Origin: Streptomyces cylindrosporus | GTDB taxonomy: Bacteria > Actinomycetota > Actinomycetes > Streptomycetales > Streptomycetaceae | Length of the DNA stretch: 64,000 nt | Assembly: GCF_022698165.1 (NCBI RefSeq) | Contig: NZ_JALDAY010000011.1 | Coordinates: forward strand, 248,001-312,000 | Direction: 5' to 3' | Part shown: positions 1 to 8,899 of the stretch, in pieces | Layout: the number at the start of each line of letters is the position of its first letter | Numbering within the stretch: the stretch's first letter is position 1 | The notes under the pieces: model-generated | Told to the model about the DNA's origin: nothing | What the model saw: the letters and a program-made list of their open reading frames with translations, nothing else | The model's database searches: none | Made by a program: the position numbers and the translations under genes

Positions 1-5
1 TGTCA

Positions 6-659
6 GTGAACCTGGGCCGGGCGACGGCCGTGCCCTACACGGACCACCCCGAGGGCGTGACCGGCATCGACAAGCGGCCGTTCGCGGGGCCGGTGCGGGT
101 GGCGGCGCCCGGGCCCAAGGGGCTCGCGGGGAGCGGTCTTGCCGGCGACTCGGTCTGCGACCGGCGCCACCACGGCGGCGACGACCAGGCCGTGTACGCG
201 GTGGCGCGCGAGGACCTGGACGAGTGGGAGCGCGAGCTGGGGCGGGCGCTGCCGAACGGCTCCTTCGGCGAGAACCTCACCACCGAGGGCCTCGACATCA
301 CCGGCGCGCTGATCGGCGAGCGCTGGCGGATCGGGGCGGAGGTGGTCCTGGAGGTCACGTCCGGCCGGATTCCCTGCCGTACCTTCCAGGGCCATCTGGG
401 CGAAAAGGGCTGGGTGAAGCGGTTCACGCGCCGCGGGGCGTCGGGGGCGTACCTACGGGTGATCGTGCCCGGCGAGATCCGGGCCGGCGACCCGGTGGAG
501 ACCGTGCACCGGCCGGACCACGAGGTGACGGTGGGGCTCGCGTTCCGGGCGTCGACGACCGAACGGGAGCTGCTGCCAAGGGTGTTGGCGGCCGGCGCGG
601 CACTGCATCCGGAGGAGCTGGAGGCGGCGCGCAGGTACGTGGCGAAGTACGGCGCCTGA
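6..659 (+). CDS. MOSC domain-containing protein
   Basis: This 217-residue protein is a single MOSC domain of the YiiM type. The family binds molybdenum cofactor or carries sulfur and is linked to metal-sulfur cluster or detoxification reactions in the cytoplasm. Visible family features are the DRRHHGG segment near residue 55, the FGENLT segment near residue 90, and the conserved cysteine in RIPCRTF near residue 125, which is the expected sulfur ligand. The start is GTG at position 6. Upstream sequence lies outside the window, so the ribosome site cannot be judged and a slightly longer protein is possible. No partner gene in an operon is visible. The substrate is unknown. Confidence 0.88.
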   Translation: MNLGRATAVPYTDHPEGVTGIDKRPFAGPVRVAAPGPKGLAGSGLAGDSVCDRRHHGGDDQAVYAVAREDLDEWERELGRALPNGSFGENLTTEGLDITGALIGERWRIGAEVVLEVTSGRIPCRTFQGHLGEKGWVKRFTRRGASGAYLRVIVPGEIRAGDPVETVHRPDHEVTVGLAFRASTTERELLPRVLAAGAALHPEELEAARRYVAKYGA

Positions 660-755
660 CATTCCGTCAGACCGGGCGTCTCCCCAGGTGCTTCACCACC
701 GTCGGGCCGTGTGCAGAGATCGGACTCCCACAGTCCGGGTAACTACCCTTGGGTC

Positions 756-1529
756 ATGACAACGGCTCTGATTACGGGATCGACCGCGGGCATCGGCGCC
801 GCGTTCGCACGGCGGCTGGCGGCCGACGGGCACAACCTGGTGCTCGTCGCCCGCGACACGAAGCGACTGCGCGACCAGGCGACCGAGCTGCACGACCGGC
901 ACGGCATCGAGGCGGAGGTCCTCACGGCCGACCTCGCGACGGACACCGGCATCGAGGCGGTGGCCGCCCGCCTGTCCGACCGCAAGAACCCGGTCGACCT
1001 CCTGATCAACAACGCGGGCTTCGGCAACAAGGGCCGCTATCTCGACGTCTCCATGGCCGACGAGCTGAAGATGCTCAAGGTCCACTGCGAGGCGGTACTG
1101 CGGCTGACGTCGGCGGCGACGGAGGCGATGCGGGAGCGGGGCCGGGGCGGGGTCGTGAACGTGGCGTCCGTCGCCGCGTTCGTGCCACGCGGCACGTACG
1201 GCGCCTCCAAGGCCTGGGTCGTCCAGTTCACCCAGGGCGCGGCGAAGGACCTGGCGGGCAGCGGCGTACGCCTGATGGCCCTCTGCCCCGGCTTCGTCCG
1301 CACGGAGTTCCACCAGCGGGCCGGGATGGGCACGGACAACATCCCGGGGTGGATGTGGCTGGACGCGGACAAGCTGGTGGCGGCGGCGCTGGGGGATCTG
1401 GCGCGGGGGAAGTCGCTGTCGATTCCGGATGCGCGGTACAAGGCGTTGATGGGGGTTGTGAAGGTGGCGCCGAGGGGGTTGTTGGGTGGGATTACGTCTC
1501 GGACCGGGCGGAAGTACGGGCCGCAGTAG
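756..1529 (+). CDS. SDR family NAD(P)-dependent oxidoreductase
   Basis: A 257-residue short-chain dehydrogenase/reductase, a cytoplasmic Rossmann-fold enzyme that oxidises or reduces an unidentified alcohol or carbonyl. The cofactor motif TGSTAGIG sits at residues 7-14, NNAG marks strand 4, and the active site is the serine of SVAAF followed by YGASK (Tyr-x3-Lys). An arginine after the glycine-rich loop suggests NADPH preference, which is inference. ATG at 756 was chosen because it directly precedes the Rossmann strand; an in-frame start at 711 would add 15 residues without a domain. The gene is alone and overlaps the tail of the convergent NTPase gene by 38 bp. Confidence 0.9.
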   Translation: MTTALITGSTAGIGAAFARRLAADGHNLVLVARDTKRLRDQATELHDRHGIEAEVLTADLATDTGIEAVAARLSDRKNPVDLLINNAGFGNKGRYLDVSMADELKMLKVHCEAVLRLTSAATEAMRERGRGGVVNVASVAAFVPRGTYGASKAWVVQFTQGAAKDLAGSGVRLMALCPGFVRTEFHQRAGMGTDNIPGWMWLDADKLVAAALGDLARGKSLSIPDARYKALMGVVKVAPRGLLGGITSRTGRKYGPQ

Positions 1530-4500
1530 GCGGAGTGGCGGGTGCCGGCCGGCACAGCGTCTCGACGATCAGGGATACGGTACGGGGCTCCACGCGCACC
1601 AGAGCCGGCAGGACCTGCTGGAGCCTCATGCGCTGAGCGGCCCTGGCCACGAGGACCCGTGCCCGGTCCGGCTCCAGTCCGGGCGCGAGGGCCAGCCACA
1701 GACGGGGGTCGGGGTCGGCGCCCGACTCCTCGATACGGCGGGTCAGTTGAACCGCGCGTGCCTGCTGCCCGGCTGCCACCAGACCTTCGACCAGAGCCAG
1801 TCGCCCGGTGTCCTCGCCCGACACAAGCCTTTCGACCCAGTCTTCGGCACGGTCGTACTCCCCCACCTGCACCAGGGCGGTCACCACGTACCCGGTGAAA
1901 TCAGAGGGACGGACGGGAGCCATCGTGCTCAGGAGTCGTTCGCCCGCCGCGGACCGCCCCAGGGCGAAGTACGCCTGCATCAGGTCCGCGGTCGCCCACC
2001 TGTCCGCCCGCCGCGTCCCGTGCTGGGACTCGGCTTCCGCGAGGGCCGCTGCCGCCTCCTCGTCTCCGCGGGCGGCAAGGGAGACCGCGATGCGAGCCCA
2101 GGACCGGACGCGGTACTTCGAGTCGGACGTCTCGGCGGCGAGTGACCGGGCCAGTTCCTTCTCGCCCGCGGCCGCCGCATGCGTGGCGATCTCCATGCGG
2201 AGGCGGTCGCCCACGTCGGTCCAGGGCTCCACCAGGCCCACGGCCCGGTCGAACTGTCCCGCCACGCACAGCCTGCGGACATGGGACGCCATCAGACCCT
2301 CGTACAGGAAGCTGTCACGGAGCCCGCTGAAGAGCGCTTCGGCCTCGTCGAACCGACCCGTGCGCGACAGCGCGGCGGCGATGTTCTCGGCGCCGGCCGG
2401 CCGAACGGGGTGTTCCGCCTCCGGAGTCGACTGTCCGGTCTCGGCCTCCGGCCCAACGGGGACGCCGAGGGCGTCGAGCACCGCCTCCGCCTCCTGCCGC
2501 CACCCCGCCTCTGCCAGGTCACAGGCCGTGAACGCGGCATCCAGACTTCCGGTCCGGCCCGACCGGCGGCACTCGGCCTCCGCCTCGGCGATCGCGTCCG
2601 CCGCCGCGTCGGTGCCGGACGCCTCCGCCGCCAGGACGCCTCGTACCAGCGCCTCGTAGGCCGAGGTCCAGCCGAGTGAACGGGCCAGCTCCATCGATCG
2701 GACGAAGGCGCCCGCCCGGGCCCGGGCCTCGATGACGAGTTCGAGCATTTCTTCATGGAAGAGCTCGCCCTCCCCGTCGGCCGCCATGCGCTCGGCCCGG
2801 TCGAGCTCCCCCGCCTCGGTCGACGCCTCGACGATCGCGTACCGCAGCCATCCGCGTTGCCGCTCCCCGGACTCGCCGATCCGCCGCTCGATCTCCTCGT
2901 ACGCGCCCGAGGCCGCCTGTGCCTTCGCCACCGCGCCCAGCGCCCGGAAGCGCCAGTCCTCGTCGTCGTTCCGAGCGACGAGGGACCAGGCACGGGTGAA
3001 CTCACCGTCATCGGCCAGGGCGGACGCGACACGGCACAGGGCCTCTCCCCACTCTCGCTCCTCCCAGTCGTCCCACCCGCCGTCCTCCCACGGGGTGGGG
3101 GTGAGCGCCACCACCCGGTCGTACTCGCCCGCCGCCGTGAGCGCCTCGGCGGCCGGCCGCATCAGGTGCGGGGGACATGCGGCGAAGTCGAGGCGTGCGA
3201 GGAGTTCCCGCGCCGCGCCGTCCCGGCCGGCGCGCCGCAGGGCGTCCACGATCCAGGCCCACACCACCAGTTCGGCTTCGGGACCCGCGGCCCGGACCAG
3301 GGCCTCCGCCCGGTCCAACCGATCCGCCTCGACCCAGGCGGCCGCCACGACACCGGCACCCCGGGCCCGTACGGATGCGGTCTCCTCCTCCAGGCACAGC
3401 GCCTCGGCCCGGTCGAACGCCCCCGAGCGCGCCCATCGCAGAGCGAGATCGGGCAGCAGCCATTCACGGGCCTTGGGGTCGGACACAGCGCGTACGCGGC
3501 GTTCGGCGCGATCGAGCTCCCCGGCATGCTGCCAGGCAACGATCACGGCCTTGCCGAGCTCTCCCCTGTCGCCGAGCGGGGCCTCCCGGTCCACCTCGGC
3601 AAGGAGCCGCAGGGCGTCCTCGCGGTCCCCGCGGTCGAGGAGCACCTCGGCGACATCGGTCAAGGCGAGCAGCCTCGCCTCCGGTCGCGGAATGCCGCGG
3701 GCCAGGGCCTCCGCCCGGCCCGGTCGGCCCAGCGTCGCCCAAGCCCGGGGAAACGTCCGCGTGATGGTGTGGTTGCGGCCCTCCAACTCCTCGCGGCGCA
3801 GGGCGAGTCGGACCACGCTCGGCAGGTCGACCGCGCCGGTCTCGATGGCCAGGTCCTCCGTGGTCCGGATCTCGGCCAGCGCCGCCACGTCACCGCCGGT
3901 CGCCTCCAGCATCCGGTCGTGGCGCACGGCGTCCAGGGCCCAGTCGGTCATACGCGGCAGATTCCGCGTGGCCCGCAGCATCCGGAAGTACCCCCGCAGC
4001 AGGTAGTCCGGAGTCCGGTCCGGCCGGCCCCGCTGCCGCCATGCGTCGGCCCAGTCGTGCAGTTTCCCCCGGTACCGGTCGAGTTCGGCCGCCCCGAGCA
4101 TCTCCTCGGCCTGTGTCTGAAGTTCCTCGTGACCGAGCAGGTAGACGTGGACCCGCAGTCCGAAGGTCCGGCCCGCGCGGGTGCGCAGGACGTCTCGGAC
4201 CCGGTAGGGGACCGCCTCGGTCAGCTCGGCCAGGTCGTCCGCCGTAAGGCCACCGCCCGCGGCCGTCACCAGCGCCAGCAGGTCGTACTCAAGGCCACCG
4301 GCCTTGATCAGATGCTTGAGCTCGCGTTCCGCTTCCGTGCGGATGGCCTCGGCGTACGGCGACCGCGGCAGCGTCCGTACGATCGCGGGGTCGTGCAGCG
4401 GATGGCCACCGGGCACGTCTCCCGGCAACGGCGGATTGAGGCGGCCCGCGACCAGGACCCGCATGCCTTCCTCCGGCCGCGCGGGCAGCAGGCTCGCGAT

Positions 4501-5052
4501 GCTGTGCGCGTCCGGGCCTGTCGTCACGCCCCGGTCCTCGTCCAGACCGTCGACCAGCAGGACCAGGCGCTCGCCACGGGCCCGGCAGGCTCGGGCCGCC
4601 TCACCGTACAGGCGAAGGAGGTGCGCCTCCCTGGTCGCCTGGGTCAGGTGGGCGGGAATGCCCTCGTCGGCCAGCTCCGCCAGCTGTTCCAGTACGACAT
4701 CGACGTACGCCACCACGTCGTTCTGGGCCCCCAGCCGCGCCGTGACGAAGAAGGGGACGATGCGCACGCCCTGCGGGGGGTGCAGTGCGAACCACGACAT
4801 CAGTGCCGTCTTCCCGGCCCAGGCACCCGCCCGCCACCAGGTGTAGCTCGGCCCCGAGGCCGCCGTGCAGAAGACCGCGAGGTCGTTCAACTCCCGCTCG
4901 CGGTCGATGAGTTCGGCGGGTGCGATGCGCCGTACCTGCTCCTGGTAGGCCGAGCGCACGGGTGGCGCCAGCATCACCGTGTTGTGGTCGCCCGTGATGG
5001 CGGTACCGATGTTGCCGCCCGCCGATACGGACCGCTCCCCCCGCGCCTCCAT
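1492..5052 (-). CDS. STAND-like NTPase with long degenerate helical (TPR-like) repeats
   Basis: About 1,186 residues. The N-terminus carries NIGTAITGDHNTV (residues 14-26), a GDxNTV-type motif common at the head of actinobacterial NACHT and STAND proteins. An NTPase module follows: Walker A AGAWAGKT at residues 75-82 and Walker B LVLLVDGLDED at about 163-173. After a winged-helix-like stretch, residues from about 400 to the end are helical repeats built on xGxxDRAEx units (AGELDRAER, SGAFDRAEA, ADRLDRAEA, AGEYDRVVA, TGRFDEAEA, AGQFDRAVG and others). Such architecture fits a ligand-sensing signal NTPase, as in many defence or cell-death ATPases. No effector domain is recognisable, so function is unknown. 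ATG at 5052 was preferred over 5103 because it directly precedes the GD motif. The gene is divergent from the ABM/SnoaL gene. Confidence 0.8.
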   Translation of the reverse strand: MEARGERSVSAGGNIGTAITGDHNTVMLAPPVRSAYQEQVRRIAPAELIDRERELNDLAVFCTAASGPSYTWWRAGAWAGKTALMSWFALHPPQGVRIVPFFVTARLGAQNDVVAYVDVVLEQLAELADEGIPAHLTQATREAHLLRLYGEAARACRARGERLVLLVDGLDEDRGVTTGPDAHSIASLLPARPEEGMRVLVAGRLNPPLPGDVPGGHPLHDPAIVRTLPRSPYAEAIRTEAERELKHLIKAGGLEYDLLALVTAAGGGLTADDLAELTEAVPYRVRDVLRTRAGRTFGLRVHVYLLGHEELQTQAEEMLGAAELDRYRGKLHDWADAWRQRGRPDRTPDYLLRGYFRMLRATRNLPRMTDWALDAVRHDRMLEATGGDVAALAEIRTTEDLAIETGAVDLPSVVRLALRREELEGRNHTITRTFPRAWATLGRPGRAEALARGIPRPEARLLALTDVAEVLLDRGDREDALRLLAEVDREAPLGDRGELGKAVIVAWQHAGELDRAERRVRAVSDPKAREWLLPDLALRWARSGAFDRAEALCLEEETASVRARGAGVVAAAWVEADRLDRAEALVRAAGPEAELVVWAWIVDALRRAGRDGAARELLARLDFAACPPHLMRPAAEALTAAGEYDRVVALTPTPWEDGGWDDWEEREWGEALCRVASALADDGEFTRAWSLVARNDDEDWRFRALGAVAKAQAASGAYEEIERRIGESGERQRGWLRYAIVEASTEAGELDRAERMAADGEGELFHEEMLELVIEARARAGAFVRSMELARSLGWTSAYEALVRGVLAAEASGTDAAADAIAEAEAECRRSGRTGSLDAAFTACDLAEAGWRQEAEAVLDALGVPVGPEAETGQSTPEAEHPVRPAGAENIAAALSRTGRFDEAEALFSGLRDSFLYEGLMASHVRRLCVAGQFDRAVGLVEPWTDVGDRLRMEIATHAAAAGEKELARSLAAETSDSKYRVRSWARIAVSLAARGDEEAAAALAEAESQHGTRRADRWATADLMQAYFALGRSAAGERLLSTMAPVRPSDFTGYVVTALVQVGEYDRAEDWVERLVSGEDTGRLALVEGLVAAGQQARAVQLTRRIEESGADPDPRLWLALAPGLEPDRARVLVARAAQRMRLQQVLPALVRVEPRTVSLIVETLCRPAPATPPTAARTSARSET

Positions 5053-5132
5053 GGGCCCATGATGCCAAAGAGAGCGACAATGGTGCTGTTCAACCGGACC
5101 CACCCGACCTCACCGGGACCGGAGGCACCACC

Positions 5133-5840
5133 ATGACCTTCGTTCAGATCATCGACTGCAGGACCAGCCGTTTCGACGACATGAACCGGCTGATGGACAC
5201 GTGGGTCGAGCAGACCAAGGGGAAGCGGACCGCGACGCACAGTGTGATCGGGAAGGACCGGTCCGACGCGTCGCACTTCATCGAGATCGTGGAGTTTCCG
5301 TCGTACGAGGAGGCCATGCGGAACTCCAACCTGCCCGAGACGGACCGGATCTTCCAGGAGATGGTCGCTCTCTGTGACGAGATGCCGACCTTCACGGATT
5401 TGGACGTCGTGCGGGACGAGCAGTTGAACGCGGACACGGCGCGGCGGTTCTTCGCGGCCATCGCCGTCCCGGGCGCGCTGCCGCCGCTCGACGACCTGGT
5501 CGCCGAGAACTACCACGACCACGATCCCGCCAATGAGCAGGACACCATGGGGATGGACGCCCTGCGGCGGGAAGTGGAGATGTGGCGCGGCGGGTTCGAG
5601 TTCGTCTTCGACGTGCAGGACCAGATCGCACAGGGCGACCGCGTGTGTACGCGGTGGACCTGGAACGGGACCCAGACCGGTGAGTTCATGGGGCTGCCGG
5701 CCAGCGGGAAGAAGGTGTCCATGACCGGCGTGACCACGCACCGGTTCGGCGAGCACGGGAAGATCGTCGAGGCGTGGTGGGAGTACGACCGGCTCGGGCT
5801 GATGGCGCAGTTGGGCGCCCTGGACGAGTTGGAGCGGTAG
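5133..5840 (+). CDS. ABM-like plus SnoaL-like fusion protein
   Basis: A 235-residue cytoplasmic protein with two small alpha/beta-barrel halves. Residues 1 to about 98 resemble antibiotic-biosynthesis-monooxygenase/ferredoxin-like dimeric folds. Residues about 100-235 match SnoaL-like ester cyclase or NTF2-like domains, with NYHDHDPAN, the FVFDVQDQIAQGDRVCTRWTWNGT strand region and HRFGEHGKIVEAWWEYD. The second half is typical of SnoaL proteins of unknown substrate; no polyketide cluster is nearby. ATG 5133 follows a purine-rich site within GGGACCGGAGG. The gene ends just before a strong hairpin shared with groEL. The substrate cannot be named. Confidence 0.82.
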   Translation: MTFVQIIDCRTSRFDDMNRLMDTWVEQTKGKRTATHSVIGKDRSDASHFIEIVEFPSYEEAMRNSNLPETDRIFQEMVALCDEMPTFTDLDVVRDEQLNADTARRFFAAIAVPGALPPLDDLVAENYHDHDPANEQDTMGMDALRREVEMWRGGFEFVFDVQDQIAQGDRVCTRWTWNGTQTGEFMGLPASGKKVSMTGVTTHRFGEHGKIVEAWWEYDRLGLMAQLGALDELER

Positions 5841-5845
5841 ACGCC

Positions 5846-5883
5846 GAAGGGCCCGGCACCCGTCCCCGGGTGCCGGGCCCTTC
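5846..5883. terminator. Bidirectional hairpin terminator between the ABM/SnoaL gene and groEL
   Basis: A perfect 16-bp inverted repeat: GAAGGGCCCGGCACCC at 5846-5861 pairs with 5868-5883 across a six-base loop. It lies between two convergent genes, 5 bp after one stop and 14 bp before the other, so it can stop transcription from both sides. Confidence 0.9.
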
Positions 5884-5897
5884 AGTGGCTACTGAAC

Positions 5898-7523
5898 TCA
5901 GTGCGCGTGGCCGTGACCGTGGCCCGCGGCCGCCGGCTCCTCCTCTTCCTTCTTCTCGACGACCAGGGTCTCGGTCGTCAGGAGGAGGGAGGCGATGGAC
6001 GCGGCGTTCTCCAGGGCGGAGCGGGTGACCTTGACCGGGTCGATGACGCCGGCCTTGACCAGGTCGCCGTACTCGCCGGTCGCGGCGTTGAAGCCCTGGC
6101 CCTTGTCGAGCTCGGCGACCTTGGAGGTGATGACGTAACCCTCCAGGCCGGCGTTCTCGGCGATCCAGCGCAGCGGCTCGACGACGGCGCGGCGGACGAC
6201 CGCGACACCGGTGGCCTCGTCGCCGGTCTTGCCGAGGGAGTCCTCAAGGACCTTCGCGGCGTGGACGAGCGCCGAGCCGCCGCCGGAGACGATGCCCTCC
6301 TCGACCGCGGCGCGGGTCGCGGAGATGGCGTCCTCCAGGCGGTGCTTCTTCTCCTTCAGCTCCACCTCGGTGGCGGCGCCGACCTTGATCACGCACACGC
6401 CGCCGGCCAGCTTCGCGAGGCGCTCCTGGAGCTTCTCGCGGTCCCAGTCGGAGTCCGTGTTCTCGATCTCGGCCTTGATCTGGGCGACGCGGCCCACGAC
6501 GTCCTCGGAGTTGCCGGCGCCGTCGACGATGGTCGTGTCGTCCTTGGTGATGGTCACGCGGCGGGCGGAGCCCAGCACGTCCAGGCCGACCTGGTCGAGC
6601 TTGAGGCCGACCTCCTCGGAGATGACCGTGGCGCCGGTGAGGACCGCCATGTCCTGCAGCATCGCCTTGCGGCGGTCGCCGAAGCCGGGGGCCTTGACCG
6701 CGACCGCGTTGAAGGTGCCGCGGATCTTGTTGACGACCAGGGTCGACAGGGCCTCGCCCTCGACGTCCTCGGCGATGATCAGCAGCGGCTTGGAGGAGCC
6801 GGCCTGGATGACCTTCTCAAGCAGCGGCAGCAGGTCGGCGATGGAGGAGATCTTGCCCTGGTTGATGAGGATGTACGGGTCCTCCAGGACGGCCTCCATG
6901 CGCTCCTGGTCCGTCACGAAGTACGGGGACAGGTAGCCCTTGTCGAAGGCCATGCCCTCGGTGAAGTCCAGCTCCAGGCCGAAGGTGTTGGACTCCTCGA
7001 CGGTGATGACACCGTCCTTGCCGACCTTGTCCATCGCCTCGGCGATGAGCTCGCCGACCTGCTGGTCCTGGGCGGACAGCGCGGCGACGGCGGCGATGTC
7101 GGACTTCTCGTCGATCGGGCGGGCGGTCGCGAGGAGGTCCTCGGAGACCGCGGCCACGGCCGCGTCGATGCCCTTCTTCAGCAGCGCCGGGGAGGCACCC
7201 GCGGCGACGTTCTTCAGGCCCTCGCGGACCAGCGCCTGGGCGAGCACGGTGGCGGTGGTCGTACCGTCACCCGCGATGTCGTTGGTCTTGGTCGCCACCT
7301 CCTTCACCAGCTGGGCGCCGAGGTTCTCGTACGGGTCCTCGACCTCGACCTCACGGGCGATGGTGACGCCGTCGTTGGTGATGGTGGGCGCGCCGAACTT
7401 CTTGTCGATGACGACGTTGCGGCCCTTGGGGCCGATCGTCACCTTGACCGTGTCGGCCAGCTTGTTGACGCCGCGCTCGAGGGCGCGACGGGCGTCCTCG
7501 TCGAACTTCAGGATCTTCGCCAT
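5898..7523 (-). CDS. groEL: Chaperonin GroEL (60 kDa chaperonin, His-rich tail)
   Basis: A 541-residue chaperonin subunit that forms the folding cage with GroES in the cytoplasm. The chaperonin body is complete, from MAKILKFDEDARRALERG through the ATP site DGTTT near residue 87 to AALSAQDQQVGELI and the apical and equatorial domains. The C-terminus is GHGHGHAH rather than the Gly-Gly-Met tail of other GroELs. This matches the GroEL1 type that lies beside groES in Streptomyces and mycobacteria. It is the second gene after groES, separated by a 128-bp spacer that holds a hairpin. Two CIRCE elements upstream of groES imply HrcA control. Streptomyces normally has a second groEL elsewhere. Confidence 0.98.
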   Translation of the reverse strand: MAKILKFDEDARRALERGVNKLADTVKVTIGPKGRNVVIDKKFGAPTITNDGVTIAREVEVEDPYENLGAQLVKEVATKTNDIAGDGTTTATVLAQALVREGLKNVAAGASPALLKKGIDAAVAAVSEDLLATARPIDEKSDIAAVAALSAQDQQVGELIAEAMDKVGKDGVITVEESNTFGLELDFTEGMAFDKGYLSPYFVTDQERMEAVLEDPYILINQGKISSIADLLPLLEKVIQAGSSKPLLIIAEDVEGEALSTLVVNKIRGTFNAVAVKAPGFGDRRKAMLQDMAVLTGATVISEEVGLKLDQVGLDVLGSARRVTITKDDTTIVDGAGNSEDVVGRVAQIKAEIENTDSDWDREKLQERLAKLAGGVCVIKVGAATEVELKEKKHRLEDAISATRAAVEEGIVSGGGSALVHAAKVLEDSLGKTGDEATGVAVVRRAVVEPLRWIAENAGLEGYVITSKVAELDKGQGFNAATGEYGDLVKAGVIDPVKVTRSALENAASIASLLLTTETLVVEKKEEEEPAAAGHGHGHAH

Positions 7524-7566
7524 GGGAGCGGTTCAGCCCTCTCGGAAAACGTTGGTGAAACGAACC

Positions 7567-7612
7567 GCGCCCCGGACGCCCGGCTTCATAAGGTCGCGGG
7601 AACCCGGGGCGC
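7567..7612 (-). other. Inverted repeat in the groES-groEL spacer
   Basis: GCGCCCCGG (7567-7575) pairs with CCGGGGCGC (7604-7612) across a 28-base loop region, within the 128-bp gap between groES and groEL. There is no U-tract, so partial termination, mRNA processing or stabilisation of the groEL message are all possible. Confidence 0.5.
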
Positions 7613-7651
7613 AGCTCACAAGCAAGGTGCTTCGGTGAGGAAGCAGGTGAA

Positions 7652-7960
7652 TTACTTCTCGATGATCGCGAGCACGTCGCGGGCCGAGAGGACGAGGTAC
7701 TCCTCGCCGTTGTACTTCACCTCGGTGCCGCCGTACTTGCTGTACAGCACGATGTCGCCGGTCTTGACGTCGAGCGGCAGGCGCTCGCCGTTCTCGAAGC
7801 GGCCCGGGCCCACGGCCAGGACGACGCCCTCCTGGGGCTTCTCCTTGGCGGTGTCCGGGATGACCAGGCCAGAGGCCGTGGTCTGCTCGGCGTCCAGCGG
7901 CTGGACCACGATGCGGTCCTCGAGCGGCTTGATGGCAACCTTGGAGCTGGCGGTCGTCAC
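7652..7960 (-). CDS. groES: Co-chaperonin GroES
   Basis: A 102-residue co-chaperonin that caps the GroEL ring. The family core is complete: KPLEDRIVVQPLDAEQTTASG at the start, the mobile loop, GDIVLYSKYGGTEV, and the conserved end LSARDVLAIIEK. Translation starts at GTG 7960, six bases after a strong GGGGGAGG ribosome site. It is the first gene of the groES-groEL operon. Its leader carries two CIRCE operators at 8059-8085 and 8106-8132. Confidence 0.97.
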   Translation of the reverse strand: MTTASSKVAIKPLEDRIVVQPLDAEQTTASGLVIPDTAKEKPQEGVVLAVGPGRFENGERLPLDVKTGDIVLYSKYGGTEVKYNGEEYLVLSARDVLAIIEK

Positions 7961-8058
7961 GATCCGACCTCCCCCTTCGGAGATCTCACGGGGTTAACTG
8001 TCTGAGGTGGCGACCAGGTGGATCCGTCGTCGCGGGTGCCGGACCTGCCCGTCGCTAT

Positions 8059-8085
8059 TTGGCACTCTCCAGGGGGGAGTGCCAG
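8059..8085. promoter_or_regulatory. CIRCE operator, proximal copy
   Basis: TTGGCACTC, nine bases, then GAGTGCCAG. This differs slightly from the CIRCE consensus TTAGCACTC-N9-GAGTGCTAA, the binding site of the HrcA heat-shock repressor. It lies about 100 bp upstream of the groES start. Confidence 0.85.
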
Positions 8086-8105
8086 ACCCGAGACTATGAC
8101 CGTGA

Positions 8106-8132
8106 TTAGCACTCGGTCAAGCGGACTGCTAA
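8106..8132. promoter_or_regulatory. CIRCE operator, distal copy
   Basis: TTAGCACTC, nine bases, then GACTGCTAA: a one-mismatch CIRCE. Together with the copy 20 bp closer to groES it makes a tandem HrcA operator covering the likely promoter region. It is only 42 bp from the end of the deacetylase gene. Confidence 0.9.
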
Positions 8133-8173
8133 TCGCGTCCCTGTGAGAGGTCGGAGACAGTCCTCGCGAGAGG

Positions 8174-8899
8174 TCAGAGATAGTCCTCCAGGCGACCCAC
8201 CCGCAGCCCCCGCCCCCGCACCTCCCGCAGCAGCCGCGCCGTCCGCTGCTCCAGCGTCAGACCCGTCCCGCCGTCCGGGTCCACGGCCACGATGTCCCCG
8301 GGGCGCAGCCGGTCCTCGCCGTGCGTGTATGCCAGCTGCCCGCTCCCCGTGACCGACGCCCGCCACAGCACGAGCGCCGAGACCCCGCAGTCGGCCGCCG
8401 CCCGCAGGGTCGTGGTGTCGTACGCGCCGTAGGGCGGGCGGAAGAGGTCCGGGCGGATACCGAAGCGGGAGCGCAGCTTGTCGCGCTGGCCGCAGATCTC
8501 GGCGCGCTGGCCGGCGTAGGGCAGGCCGGGCAGGGCGGAGTGGTCGAGGGTGTGGTTCTGCAGGGTCGCGCCGACCGACTGAAGGCGCGCGAAGTGGCCG
8601 TACCCGGGTCCCATGACGTCGTCGGTGAGGAACAGGCTGACGGGCAGCCGCCGTTCGCGGACCAGGTCGACGAAGCGGGGGTCGCGTTCGGCGCCGTCGT
8701 CGTAGGTGAGGAAGACGACCCGGTCGCGGGTGCGGACGCGGGAGACGACCGGCGGGAGCTGCGGCGCGGAGGGGCCGTGGGCCCGTACCCGCTGGGCCGC
8801 CTTCTTGCCCAGCCGTTCGATGGGGTCGACGGACTGGGCGCAGCCGGTGAGCAGCACCGCGAGGGCCAGCGCACCGGCCGCGAGCGCCGGCCGCCTCAC
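8174..8899 (-). CDS. Polysaccharide deacetylase family lipoprotein (downstream copy)
   Basis: A 241-residue lipoprotein with a NodB-type carbohydrate esterase 4 domain, expected to remove acetyl groups from peptidoglycan or another surface glycan outside the membrane. The signal peptide ends in lipobox LLTGC (Cys20). Catalytic and metal motifs are visible: TYDDG, NHTLDHS (the His pair) and RPPYGAYD. GTG 8899 was chosen because it overlaps the stop of the upstream deacetylase gene as GTGA and directly begins the signal peptide, so translation is probably coupled. The protein ends RLEDYL, like its neighbour, which points to tandem duplication. Confidence 0.88.
   Translation of the reverse strand: MRRPALAAGALALAVLLTGCAQSVDPIERLGKKAAQRVRAHGPSAPQLPPVVSRVRTRDRVVFLTYDDGAERDPRFVDLVRERRLPVSLFLTDDVMGPGYGHFARLQSVGATLQNHTLDHSALPGLPYAGQRAEICGQRDKLRSRFGIRPDLFRPPYGAYDTTTLRAAADCGVSALVLWRASVTGSGQLAYTHGEDRLRPGDIVAVDPDGGTGLTLEQRTARLLREVRGRGLRVGRLEDYL

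Noticed and set aside
2755..5136. Long plus-strand frame opposite the STAND NTPase gene
   Set aside because: Low-complexity Arg/Gly/Pro translation typical of antisense frames in high-GC DNA; the opposite strand has clear motifs.
5901..7997. Plus-strand frame opposite groEL
   Set aside because: Pure antisense shadow; groEL and groES are unmistakable.
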